Source: Eubacterium sp. AB3007 (GTDB lineage Bacteria > Bacillota > Clostridia > Peptostreptococcales > Anaerovoracaceae). From it: a stretch of 64,000 bases of DNA. The translations under genes were made by a program, and so were the position numbers. Below the pieces are notes generated by a model, which saw only the letters and a list, made by a program, of their open reading frames with translations, was not told the origin of the DNA and ran no database searches. The first letter of the stretch is position 1, and the number at the start of each line of letters is the position of its first letter. The stretch is taken from contig NZ_JIAD01000001.1 of assembly GCF_000688015.1 (NCBI RefSeq), positions 1,736,001-1,800,000 of the forward strand, in the 5' to 3' direction. Below, in pieces: positions 1 to 7,890 of the stretch.

Positions 1-80
1 TGATAAGAGCAGGGGGTGTATGACTGTACAATGTCGGAGGGGAGATCTACTGCGGATTTGGAAATGAGAGGAGGAAGTGA

Positions 81-719
81 ATGGAATGGATGATTCTCTT
101 GGTTTTCACCATGGTGGCTTGCTTTGTGCTTGTGGGCATATCGCAGCAGAGATACAGCGGACCGGGAGAAGAGGCCGACACCAGAAACAAGGAGGAATAC
201 GGGGTTCCCGCGAGGAGCCTGTATACATCGTCGGAGGTGTTCACGCTTCATCATCGCATTGAGATCACGGATGGCGGGGGCTGCGTCGTCTATCGCGCAG
301 AGACTCAGTTCCCTTCCATCCATGACAAGACTGACATCTACGGCTCCGACGGACGTCATGTGGCGCATATCGAGCGGAAGCTGGTCTCTTTGCATGAACG
401 CCGCTACGTGGAGATGGAAAACGGAAATCGTTTCATGTTATCCAACGAACTCTTTCATCTGATAAAAGACGTCACGAACCTTGAAGGCCTCGGTTGGCGC
501 CTGGAGGGGAACCTGTTGCAACTCAATTTCTCCATCAGAGACGTGGGGGGTGAGCTGATCGCATTGGTGAGCCAGAAGGCCTTTTCCATACACGATAAGT
601 ATGCGGCTGATATATACAAGCCGGAACACGAGGAAGAGGTCGTCGCGATCCTGATCGCGCTGCAGCACATGATCCGTGACAGGCAAGGCACTTCGGCAAG
701 TGTCGGATCTTCCTCGTAG
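81..719 (+). CDS. LURP-one-related (tubby C-terminal-like) membrane-anchored protein
   Basis: 212 aa. An N-terminal hydrophobic segment (residues 1-20) is followed by a beta-rich domain whose pattern (VYRAETQFPSIHDKTDIYGS, then HIERKLVSLHERRYVEM, later FSIHDKYAADIY) fits the LURP-one-related / YxjI family, a tubby-like C-terminal fold. The molecular function of bacterial members is not settled. The GAGGAGGAAGTGA stretch just before the ATG is a strong ribosome binding site and fixes the start. It lies at the window edge with the same-strand 62-aa membrane protein 145 bp downstream; no operon partner can be named. Family assignment is by motif impression. Confidence 0.7.
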   Translation: MEWMILLVFTMVACFVLVGISQQRYSGPGEEADTRNKEEYGVPARSLYTSSEVFTLHHRIEITDGGGCVVYRAETQFPSIHDKTDIYGSDGRHVAHIERKLVSLHERRYVEMENGNRFMLSNELFHLIKDVTNLEGLGWRLEGNLLQLNFSIRDVGGELIALVSQKAFSIHDKYAADIYKPEHEEEVVAILIALQHMIRDRQGTSASVGSSS

Positions 720-864
720 TGGCAGTGGCCACACATCGCCAAGGCGTTAGTAGCGTGTTAGTATCGATATGGTAAGATTGCATTGTACTTGTTAATCACT
801 GGTTTATCTTGGGTTCGGCAGCCTGCATGCCGAATCTGAGATGATCCGAGTGAGGAGGGATACG

Positions 865-1053
865 ATGTTGTACAATTTTTTTATTACGTTCCGAAGCGAC
901 ATCTTCGAGTTGATAGTTATTATTGCTGTATTGGTTCCGTTATATATGATCAACCGCAAGCTGTCTGTGCTGATCGAACAGGGGAAGGAAAAGCCCGGTC
1001 AGGATACCGCCCCACCCAAGGAAGAGGACTCTGCAGACAGAATGGAAGAGTGA
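865..1053 (+). CDS. small single-pass membrane protein
   Basis: 62 aa. One hydrophobic segment (residues about 11-28, IFELIVIIAVLVPLYMI) precedes a charged tail rich in Lys/Glu. I chose the ATG at 865 because GAGGAGGGA sits 5-12 bases before it; the earlier in-frame ATG at 841 has no ribosome binding site. No known family was recognised. It could be a small membrane-associated protein of the envelope; function unknown. Confidence 0.55.
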   Translation: MLYNFFITFRSDIFELIVIIAVLVPLYMINRKLSVLIEQGKEKPGQDTAPPKEEDSADRMEE

Positions 1054-1321
1054 AGAAACGACGAGGGTGGTCATGTTATTAAAGGCGGGGAATATCTGGG
1101 GCTCGTTATACTGACTTGGGTTTCCAGATTCATGATTTTGGAGCCATTGGGAATAGGATTGTTGAAAATAACCACTTGGGATACAGAAAACCGCCAATAT
1201 GGGAAATCTGGTATCCAAGAGGTCAGCATGACGCAAGTTGGGAACAAAAATAGCGGAATGTAGGATTTGGGAAACGGAGGGGGAGCGGGAAACGGAGGGA
1301 GCGGGGACATTAGGGGCTATC
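1054..1321. other. intergenic region without a recognisable gene
   Basis: Between the end of the small membrane protein and the terminator of the convergent purine permease. It is purine-rich with repeated TTGGGA/GGGAA words and two GGAGGGAGCGGG-like stretches at 1276-1310. No ORF with a ribosome binding site, no RNA gene and no clear promoter was seen. Confidence 0.4.
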
Positions 1322-1355
1322 AGAAAAAAAACGGCGTGCCAGAAATGGCACGCCG
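1322..1355 (-). terminator. intrinsic terminator of the purine permease gene
   Basis: Perfect 10-bp stem (CGGCGTGCCA at 1332-1341 with TGGCACGCCG at 1346-1355), GAAA loop on the + strand. The run of A on the + strand at 1323-1331 becomes a U-tract for minus-strand transcripts. It lies about 40 bp past the permease stop codon. Confidence 0.85.
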
Positions 1356-1397
1356 CGTGTTTTGTGAGTGCGTGGTGGTAAATCGCAAAAGACCTTC

Positions 1398-2750
1398 TTA
1401 CATCAGCGTCCAGATACGCAGTCCGAACAGCACGAAGCAGATCCACATGATGCCGGTGATCTCCTTGAACTTGCCGGTGAACAGCTTGATCAGTACCCAG
1501 GAGATCATTCCGAACATGATGCCGTTGGCGATGGAGTAGGTGAACGGCATCATGATGAATGCCAGGAATCCAGCCACTGCATCGGCTACGTCGGAATCGA
1601 AGTCCAGGTTCTTGATGGAGCTGACCATCAGCAGGCCGACCCACAGCAGTGCCGGAGTGGTGGCAAAGCCCGGGATCGCCAGGAAGATCGGCGAAAGGAA
1701 CAGCGCCAGAATGAACAACACGCCGGTGGTCAGGGAAGTCAGACCGGTACGGCCGCCTGCCACAACACCTGCACTGGATTCAACGTAAGAGGTAACGGTG
1801 GAAGTACCCATGCAGGCACCTGCACAGGTACCGATGGCATCTGCCAGCAGTGCCTGCTTGGCTCTGGGCAGCTTACCTTCCTCGTCCAGCAGGCCGCCCT
1901 TGGAGGCCACACCGATCAGAGTGCCGACGGTGTCGAAGATATCTACGAACAGGAACGAGAAGATAATGGTGATGAATTCTACGACGTGACCGCCGATCCA
2001 GGCGAAGTCAAAAGAGAAGAAGTTCATCTTGGAGGGCAGGAAACCGCCATGGAAGCTGGGGAACAGGGAGAATACGCCAGCCTCAACGTCTACCTGATAC
2101 CAGCCGACAGCCTGTGCGATCATGCCCAGGATCCAGGTGGCCAGGATGCCGATGAGGATGTGTCCCTGTACATTGTAGTGGTTCAGCACCGCGATGATGA
2201 TGAAGCCGACCACGGCCAGTACGAACTGCGGAGTACCCACGTGGCCCATATCCACCAGTGTGGACTCGCTGCCGATGACGATGCCGGCGCCCTTCAGGCC
2301 TACCAGCGCGATGAACATACCGATGCCGGCGGTGATGCCTGTCTTCAGGTTCTGCGGGATCTCGTTGACCAGCTTCTCACGGAAGTTGGTGAAGGACAGC
2401 AGGATGAAGACGATACCTTCGCACAGGACGGCGGCCAGGGCGATCTTCCAGGGATCATTGATGCCCTGCTCTGCCATCGGGATGCAGACGCTGTAGGCGA
2501 AGTAGGCGTTCAGGCCCATGCCGGAAGCAAGTGCCACCGGGTAGTTGGCGTAGAAGGCCATGATCAGTGTGGCGAAGGCTGCAGAGATGGCGGTGGCGGT
2601 GAAGATCGCTGCGCTGTCCATGCCGGCAGCGGACAGGATGTTCGGGTTGACCGCCAGGATGTAGACCATCGCCAGGAAGGTGGTAACACCGGCGGTGACT
2701 TCAGTCCTTACGTCGGTATTGTTTTCCTTCAGTTTGAAAAACTTTTCCAT
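1398..2750 (-). CDS. NCS2-family purine permease (AzgA/PbuG-like)
   Basis: 450 aa, close to the usual 430-450 of hypoxanthine/guanine/adenine permeases of the AzgA-like branch. Features: the N-terminal ITEV-like start (TDVRTEVTAGVTTFLAMVYI), GMGLNAYFAY near residue 95, QNLKTGITAGIGMFIALVGL in the middle, and a repeated multi-helix hydrophobic profile. It should import purine bases by proton symport across the inner membrane. It is monocistronic, with its own near-consensus promoter and terminator. The roughly 45-nt leader between predicted transcription start and ATG is too short for a purine riboswitch. Exact substrate is not determinable from sequence. Confidence 0.88.
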   Translation of the reverse strand: MEKFFKLKENNTDVRTEVTAGVTTFLAMVYILAVNPNILSAAGMDSAAIFTATAISAAFATLIMAFYANYPVALASGMGLNAYFAYSVCIPMAEQGINDPWKIALAAVLCEGIVFILLSFTNFREKLVNEIPQNLKTGITAGIGMFIALVGLKGAGIVIGSESTLVDMGHVGTPQFVLAVVGFIIIAVLNHYNVQGHILIGILATWILGMIAQAVGWYQVDVEAGVFSLFPSFHGGFLPSKMNFFSFDFAWIGGHVVEFITIIFSFLFVDIFDTVGTLIGVASKGGLLDEEGKLPRAKQALLADAIGTCAGACMGTSTVTSYVESSAGVVAGGRTGLTSLTTGVLFILALFLSPIFLAIPGFATTPALLWVGLLMVSSIKNLDFDSDVADAVAGFLAFIMMPFTYSIANGIMFGMISWVLIKLFTGKFKEITGIMWICFVLFGLRIWTLM

Positions 2751-2799
2751 AATTCAACATTCTCCTTTTGCTCTGGATGTAACAAAAAAATACACATTT

Positions 2800-2828
2800 A
2801 TTATATATGCAGAACCCGTACTTGTCAA
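2800..2828 (-). promoter_or_regulatory. sigma-A type promoter of the purine permease
   Basis: Minus strand reads TTGACA (2828-2823), 17-bp spacer, TATAAT (2805-2800). Both boxes are perfect consensus with ideal spacing. It lies 50-80 bp upstream of the permease start. Confidence 0.9.
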
Positions 2829-2891
2829 AGAAAAAGTCAGCGGAAACGCGTCCGCTGACGATTTTTCGGTGCACAAAGCTTTGTGCAGGGG

Positions 2892-3812
2892 TTAGGCCTT
2901 GAGTTTGTCCGACTTCTCCGGGAGCTGGGACAGGACCACCGCCCCCAGGATCAGTGCGCAGCCGATGTAGCCGCGGATGTGCATGCTCTCGCCCAGGATG
3001 ATGGCGCCGGTGATGACGGCGAACACAGACTCCAGGCACAGGATCAGGGATGCCTCCGTGGGATTGGCGTCGGCCTGGGCCACCACCTGCAAAGTGTAGG
3101 CCACGCCGCAGCTCATGACGCCTGCGTAGAGGATGGGGAACCAGCATTCCAGGATGGCGGACAGATCCGGTGTCTCAAAGATAAACATCAGCACCATGCC
3201 GATGGCTCCGGCGAACAGGAACTGCACGCAGGAGAGTTTGACGCCGTCGGTCTTCGGCGAGAAGTAGTCGATGACCATGATGTGGCAGGCGAAGGCGAAG
3301 GCACAAAGCAATACAAAGAAGTCGCCTTTCTGCAGATGGAACCCCTCTGCAGGGTTGATGCACAGCAGGTACAGGCCGATGACGCCCAGGACTACCGCTG
3401 GCCAGACGATCCAGCGGATCTTCTTGCCTACCAGCAGGGACAGGAAGGGGACGATGATGCAGTACAGGGCGGTGATGAACCCCGCGTTGCCGGCGGTGGT
3501 AAAGTAGATGCCGTACTGCTGCAGGGTGGACGCCACGAACAGGGCGAACCCGCAGCAGAGACCGCCGATGATCCACATCTTCCGGTCGGCTTTCTTCTCC
3601 TCTTCTGTGCGGGTGTCCGCCGGGGCTTTCTTCTTCCGCATGGAATCCATGATGAGTATCACCGGGATCAGGGTCAATCCGCCCACAAAAGTCCGAATTC
3701 CGTTGTAGGTGAAGGTGCCGATGTCGGCGCCCACCTTCTGGGCTACAAAAGCAGATCCCCAGATGAATGCTGTAATGAACAGCATGACGTTTGCGCGTGC
3801 TCGTTTGCTCAT
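2892..3812 (-). CDS. EamA/DMT-family transporter
   Basis: 306 aa from the ATG at 3812. The start is supported by GGAGAG a few bases upstream and by MSKRARANVML.FITAFIWGSAFVAQ, the typical EamA N-terminus. About ten hydrophobic helices form two EamA repeats; the first has NAGFITALYCIIVPF and the second ANPTEASLILCLESVFAVI, both family hallmarks. Members export amino acids, nucleosides or other metabolites; the substrate is unknown here. The frame stays open further upstream, but that extension runs through a 92-bp inverted repeat and is not real coding. Divergent from the cob operon. Confidence 0.85.
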   Translation of the reverse strand: MSKRARANVMLFITAFIWGSAFVAQKVGADIGTFTYNGIRTFVGGLTLIPVILIMDSMRKKKAPADTRTEEEKKADRKMWIIGGLCCGFALFVASTLQQYGIYFTTAGNAGFITALYCIIVPFLSLLVGKKIRWIVWPAVVLGVIGLYLLCINPAEGFHLQKGDFFVLLCAFAFACHIMVIDYFSPKTDGVKLSCVQFLFAGAIGMVLMFIFETPDLSAILECWFPILYAGVMSCGVAYTLQVVAQADANPTEASLILCLESVFAVITGAIILGESMHIRGYIGCALILGAVVLSQLPEKSDKLKA

Positions 3813-3845
3813 AGTAGTCTCTCCGTTTTCTCTTAAGGGTTTTGA

Positions 3846-3937
3846 GTGTTGGTGTGTGTCAGAGGGGACGGTTCTTTTTGACACACTCTGCGCTGAGTGT
3901 GTCAAAAAGAACCGTCCCCTCTGACACACACCAACAC
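3846..3937. repeat. long perfect inverted repeat of the AACCGTCCCC type
   Basis: Two 43-nt arms (3846-3888 and 3895-3937) around a 6-nt loop TGCGCT form a very stable hairpin. Each arm carries TCAAAAAGAACCGTCCCC (or its complement) flanked by GACACA words. A third copy of the same unit is at 24571-24609. It sits between divergent promoter regions. It resembles REP-like dispersed palindromes; that is inference. Confidence 0.85.
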
Positions 3938-4064
3938 ACCTCTGACACATCCACTACAATTATATGTTATAAAATGAAGGTTTACAAGTCGGGCGGGGTT
4001 TTTTTTCGGATAAAAATATGCTACTATGGTTGTATGAACTTACAATAATAAGGAGGAAGGATGC

Positions 4065-5195
4065 GTGTCGGAGGAAAGAGTGTGGGCGTTAGCCCGGGAG
4101 ATCCAGGCGCCGGACCGGAGGGCCATGGAAGCTGCCGCGGCGCGGCAGGTGGAACTGGCCAAAGTGCCAGGGAGTCTGGGGAAACTGGAGGAGTTTTCCA
4201 TCAAGATGGCCGGGATCACCGGAGAGGTGAAAGACAACGAGGTGAAGCGGCAGTGCATCGCACTTTTCAGTGCAGATAACGGCGTGGTGGAGGAAGGCGT
4301 GGCATCGGCCCCCCAGTCGGTGACCCTGAGCCAGACCATCAACTTTACCCGCCGAATCACCGGTGTCAGCTCCCAGGTGAAGTACTTTGGGATCGACCTG
4401 CTGGTGACGGATATGGGGGTGGCCATGGACATCCCGGAGGATCTGTACACCGACGACATGCTGACAGAAGAGGGGACTATTCCCGTGCAGATCGTGCGCC
4501 GCAGCCTGGGGAAGGGAACCGCCAACCTGGCCAAGGGCCCGGCCATGAGCCGGGAGCAGGCCGTTCAGGGAATCCTCACCGGGTTCGAGGCAGCAGATGC
4601 CATGAAGCAGGCTGGGGTACAGCTTGCCGGCATCGGCGAGATGGGGATCGGCAACACCACCACCAGTTCCTGCCTGCTGGGCGCCCTCACCGGTGTGGAT
4701 CCGGTGAAGCTGGTAGGCCGGGGCGGAGGACTGGACAACGAGGGACTGGCCGCCAAGGTACGGATCGTAGGCGAAGCGTCGGAGCGATGCAGGGGTATGG
4801 ATCCCATCGGAATGCTGGCCGAGATCGGAGGGTTCGATATTTGCGCTATGACGGGATGTTTCCTGGGCGCGGCCCGAAACAGAATGCCGGTGGTGATCGA
4901 TGGATTCATCTCCATCGTGGCGGCTTGCATGGCCAGAGAGTTCAATCCTCTGGTGACGAACTACATGTTCGCTTCCCATAAGTCCGCCGAGATCGGGTAC
5001 GCCACCGCCATGGAGCGGCTGGGGCTGACTCCCATGTTTGATCTGGGGATGCGGCTGGGCGAGGGGAGCGGATGCCCCATCGCCTTCAAGATCCTGGAGG
5101 CCTCCTGCGCCACCATGAGCATCATGAAAACACTGGCAGAGGGCTCCATCGATGCAGCCTATCTGGAGGACATCAAGAAAGGGAACTTCTTCTAA
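4065..5195 (+). CDS. cobT: nicotinate-nucleotide--dimethylbenzimidazole phosphoribosyltransferase
   Basis: 376 aa. Makes alpha-ribazole phosphate from nicotinate mononucleotide and dimethylbenzimidazole for the lower ligand of cobalamin. Visible family signatures: KVPGSLGKLEE near the N-terminus, FSADNGVVEEGV, GEMGIGNTTTSS, and LGEGSG near residue 331, which holds the catalytic glutamate of the family. Start is GTG at 4065, placed by AGGAGG about 9 nt upstream; a closer ATG at 4061 is in another frame. First gene of the cobalamin operon; its stop overlaps the cobU start by one base. No cobalamin riboswitch was recognised in the roughly 120 bp between the inverted repeat and the start. Confidence 0.95.
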   Translation: MSEERVWALAREIQAPDRRAMEAAAARQVELAKVPGSLGKLEEFSIKMAGITGEVKDNEVKRQCIALFSADNGVVEEGVASAPQSVTLSQTINFTRRITGVSSQVKYFGIDLLVTDMGVAMDIPEDLYTDDMLTEEGTIPVQIVRRSLGKGTANLAKGPAMSREQAVQGILTGFEAADAMKQAGVQLAGIGEMGIGNTTTSSCLLGALTGVDPVKLVGRGGGLDNEGLAAKVRIVGEASERCRGMDPIGMLAEIGGFDICAMTGCFLGAARNRMPVVIDGFISIVAACMAREFNPLVTNYMFASHKSAEIGYATAMERLGLTPMFDLGMRLGEGSGCPIAFKILEASCATMSIMKTLAEGSIDAAYLEDIKKGNFF

Positions 5196-5731
5196 TGAAT
5201 ATATTCATCAGCGGTGGATGCAAGAACGGCAAGTCCCTGCACGCCCAGGAACTGGCACGGGACATGGCGCGTGAGAACGGCCGGCCCCTCTACTATATCG
5301 CCACCATGATCCCCCATGATCAGGAGGATCGGGACAGGATCGTGAGGCACCTTGCGGCCCGGGAGGGCTGGGGATTCACGACGCTGGAACAGCCGCTGGA
5401 TCTCACGGCGCTGCTTTCCCGCCAGGATGTGGACAAAGCCGGAGCTTTCCTGCTGGATAGCGTGACGGCCCTTCTCTCCAACGAGATGTTCCGGGAGGGA
5501 GGCGTGTATGATCCCGAGGCCGGTGCGCGGGTGAAGGCGGATCTGGTACGTTTTGCCGAGGAGACCGGGAACACGGTGTTCGTCTCTGATTACATCTACG
5601 CAGATGCCGGGCAGTACGACGACTGGACAGAGAACTACCGAAGGTCATTGGCCGGGTGTGACCGGGCACTGGCCCAGGCTTGTGACCAGGTGTTGGAGGC
5701 ATCCTTCGGCACCTTCCGGAGGTGGAAATAG
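5195..5731 (+). CDS. cobU: adenosylcobinamide kinase / adenosylcobinamide-phosphate guanylyltransferase
   Basis: 178 aa, normal CobU length. The P-loop GGCKNGKS lies at residues 7-14. Then comes YIATMIPHDQEDRDRIVRH, matching the CobU region around the guanylylated histidine (RIxRH). Phosphorylates adenosylcobinamide and then attaches GMP to give AdoCbi-GDP, the substrate of CobS. ATG at 5195 shares its A with the cobT stop codon TAA, so translation is probably coupled. A second, shorter CobU-like protein is encoded later in the same operon (7488-7889). Confidence 0.92.
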   Translation: MNIFISGGCKNGKSLHAQELARDMARENGRPLYYIATMIPHDQEDRDRIVRHLAAREGWGFTTLEQPLDLTALLSRQDVDKAGAFLLDSVTALLSNEMFREGGVYDPEAGARVKADLVRFAEETGNTVFVSDYIYADAGQYDDWTENYRRSLAGCDRALAQACDQVLEASFGTFRRWK

Positions 5732-5734
5732 AGA

Positions 5735-6550
5735 ATGAAAAATCTGACGACCGCCTTCTCCATGGTGTGGGGGAACTTTACAGTGCTCCCCTGCCCATAT
5801 AAGAGGTGGGACAGCAAACTGAATAATCTGATGCTGGCGTTACTGCCGCTTGTGGGGGCAGTGATCGGCGGGCTTTGGCTGCTGCTTGTTGAGGGGCTGG
5901 AACTGGCCATCTCCGGATTTCCCCACAGCGCGTCCATGACGCATCTGATCAGTCTGGCGGCCGCCTTCTATATCTATGCCGTGTGCGGGTTCATGCACAT
6001 GGACGGGTTCATGGATTGCAACGACGCCATCCTGTCCAGAAGGCCCCTGGAGGACCGGCAGCGAATCCTGAAGGACTCCACCGTGGGGGCGTTCGCGGTG
6101 GTTACCGTAGTGTTCCTGGTGCTGGCCTTCTATGTGTCGATGGACAGCCTTCTGGAACAGGCACTTAGGACATGCCCCCGGCTCCTGTGGGGACTGTTCC
6201 TGCTTCCGGTGATGAGCCGGGGCACGGCGGCTATGGGGGTGCTGGTGCACAGACCCATCGGGCACAGCCAATATAACAAGAGTTTTGGAGAGCAGGGGAA
6301 ACAGAAATATATTGGGATGGTGTTGCTGCTTATGGTAGCAGCGGTATTGGCAGCGGCCTATTTCGCTGGTCCCTTCTGGTGGGTCTGTCTGACGGACGGT
6401 GCCCTGGTGCTCCTGGCGGGATGCATCGCCATGGAGCGGGCCCGGCGGAATCTGGGCGGCATGAGCGGAGACATCGCAGGATACACCATCTGCTGGAGCG
6501 AGCTGGCAGGGGTGCTGGTGCTGGCGGTGCTGGCAGGACTGTCTGGGTGA
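5735..6550 (+). CDS. cobS: adenosylcobinamide-GDP ribazoletransferase (cobalamin synthase)
   Basis: 271 aa integral membrane protein. Joins AdoCbi-GDP and alpha-ribazole(-phosphate) in the last step of the nucleotide-loop pathway. N-terminal FSMVWGNFTVLPCP and the motif HMDGFMDCNDAILS (residues about 88-101, normally HxDGLxDxxDG) identify it, followed by LKDSTVGAFAV. Around six hydrophobic helices. Starts 3 bp after the cobU stop. With CobT and CobU it completes assembly of the lower loop. Confidence 0.93.
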   Translation: MKNLTTAFSMVWGNFTVLPCPYKRWDSKLNNLMLALLPLVGAVIGGLWLLLVEGLELAISGFPHSASMTHLISLAAAFYIYAVCGFMHMDGFMDCNDAILSRRPLEDRQRILKDSTVGAFAVVTVVFLVLAFYVSMDSLLEQALRTCPRLLWGLFLLPVMSRGTAAMGVLVHRPIGHSQYNKSFGEQGKQKYIGMVLLLMVAAVLAAAYFAGPFWWVCLTDGALVLLAGCIAMERARRNLGGMSGDIAGYTICWSELAGVLVLAVLAGLSG

Positions 6551-6607
6551 CGGGCATCGACAGAAAGAGATGTCCCAATGACACACTATAGTGAGGAGTT
6601 GTTATCA

Positions 6608-7474
6608 ATGAAGGAAATCGTTGAGAAGATCGCAAAAAACCGCAGGCTGTTCACCGTGCTGTTAGTAACTTTGGTGGTGGTGCTGGCGGCGGTAGTCTTC
6701 TGGAGCTTCGACAGAGTTCGCGCCAGAGAGGTCGCGCAGGAGAAGGCCCGGGTCGAGGCAGAGCGCCAGTTGGAGAACCAACAGAAGGCTGCCCTTCAGG
6801 AGTACTTCCTTCCTCGACTGAAGATGCTGGAGACACTGCAGAAGAAGAGGGCATCCAACTACCGGAAACCGACAAGGTCCCAGAGGAACCTAAGCATCGC
6901 GGCCATCTTTGTGGATAACGATGGGGACGGGATTCCCGAGCTCTGTATCGACCACCCGGCTTTGTCCTACGAGAGTAAGGACGGGAAATATACCCGCGTC
7001 AGCTACGATGGCATGTATATGGGGAATGTGAGTGTAGCCCTGTACAACGAAGGGAAGATCTGGACGGTTCCGCTGAAACTCCGAAAGAAGATCAGGGACC
7101 AGAAGTTAAACATCCACCCGGTTGTCTATGTCTCCGGCGATCAACGGACGATCTCCATCGTTTTCCAGAGAGCCGGTGCGGAGACCCTGTGGGACGGTTA
7201 CCTGTACAAGGTAGATGAGAACGGTATCCGAGAAGTAGCCCGGCAGTTCGACGTGCGAGACAACGCCCCCTCCAATCGGATCGGGTCCATGAAGATCACG
7301 CCGGAGTTCAAGGCATTCCAACGGAAGTTCTTCCTGAAGGACGCGGCCGTATATAAGGAAATGCTTTCCTACGACCAGGAAGGTAACATGAAGATCTATC
7401 ATTCTATGGATAGTTTCCGGGAGACACTGAGGTCCCGGGGCATCCTGCCGGAAGAGGGAGGAGGCCAGAAATAG
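6608..7474 (+). CDS. membrane-anchored protein of unknown function with a DxDxDG loop
   Basis: 288 aa from ATG 6608, preceded by GAGGAG. Residues about 13-35 form one transmembrane segment, then a short coiled-coil-like charged stretch (residues 38-65). The extracytoplasmic part contains DNDGDGIPEL (about residues 103-112), an EF-hand/dockerin-type calcium loop. It is embedded in the cobalamin operon between cobS and a second CobU-like gene, 57 bp after cobS and 13 bp before the next gene. No enzyme family recognised. The location may indicate a link to corrinoid handling, or simply read-through grouping. Confidence 0.6.
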   Translation: MKEIVEKIAKNRRLFTVLLVTLVVVLAAVVFWSFDRVRAREVAQEKARVEAERQLENQQKAALQEYFLPRLKMLETLQKKRASNYRKPTRSQRNLSIAAIFVDNDGDGIPELCIDHPALSYESKDGKYTRVSYDGMYMGNVSVALYNEGKIWTVPLKLRKKIRDQKLNIHPVVYVSGDQRTISIVFQRAGAETLWDGYLYKVDENGIREVARQFDVRDNAPSNRIGSMKITPEFKAFQRKFFLKDAAVYKEMLSYDQEGNMKIYHSMDSFRETLRSRGILPEEGGGQK

Positions 7475-7487
7475 AGGAGGAAAGAAC

Positions 7488-7889
7488 ATGGTTTTGATCA
7501 CAGGCGGGGCGTACCAGGGCAAGCTGGACTACGCACGCAAGGAATATGGCATCACCGAGGAGGATGTGTTCGACTGCAGGGAGGAGAATCAGGAAGCCCT
7601 GCTGCCGGCTCTGGACTTCAACAGGAAGGTGTTCACCCATATGGAAGGCTTTGTGCTGGCCTGCGTCAAGTCCGGCATCGAGGCTCAGGCATATCTGGAG
7701 ATGAACCGGGACGCGCTGGCGGGGAAGATCATCATCGCCGACGATGTGACCCAGGGCGTGGTACCCATCGACGAGCAGGAGCGCGCCTGGCGGGAGGAGA
7801 CCGGCCGGTGCCTGACGATGCTGGGGCTCGCGGCAGACCGGGTGGTCCGGGTATTCTGCGGGATCCCCCAGATAGTAAAAGGAGAGTAA
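7488..7889 (+). CDS. short CobU/CobP-like protein
   Basis: 133 aa. Aligns by eye with CobU: N-terminal MVLITGGAYQGKLDYA is a P-loop with Leu where Ser/Thr normally follows the Lys, and the C-terminal part DDVTQGVVPIDEQERAWREE resembles CobU's VGxGIVPxxxxxRxFRD region, ending in FCGIPQIVK. The middle segment with the RIxRH histidine present in the upstream cobU is missing, so guanylylation by the usual route is doubtful. AGGAGGAAAG precedes the ATG. One base separates it from the cobC-like gene. Could be a subfunctionalised kinase or a regulatory paralogue. Confidence 0.75.
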   Translation: MVLITGGAYQGKLDYARKEYGITEEDVFDCREENQEALLPALDFNRKVFTHMEGFVLACVKSGIEAQAYLEMNRDALAGKIIIADDVTQGVVPIDEQERAWREETGRCLTMLGLAADRVVRVFCGIPQIVKGE

Positions 7890-7890
7890 C

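Noticed and set aside
2751..2822. Purine riboswitch before the NCS2 permease
   Set aside because: The predicted leader is about 45 nt, too short, and no purine aptamer core is visible.
1368..2858. 496-aa + strand ORF opposite the purine permease
   Set aside because: Antisense shadow of the permease gene: biased His/Gln/Asp/Gly composition, no ribosome binding site, no family.
2883..3836. 317-aa + strand ORF opposite the EamA transporter
   Set aside because: Antisense shadow with the same biased composition; the minus-strand transporter is clear.
3813..3950. N-terminal extension of the EamA transporter to 3950
   Set aside because: It translates the palindromic repeat; the ribosome binding site and family N-terminus support 3812.
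3938..4064. Cobalamin riboswitch before cobT
   Set aside because: Only about 125 bp of AT-rich DNA, no B12-box-like GCCACTG element seen.
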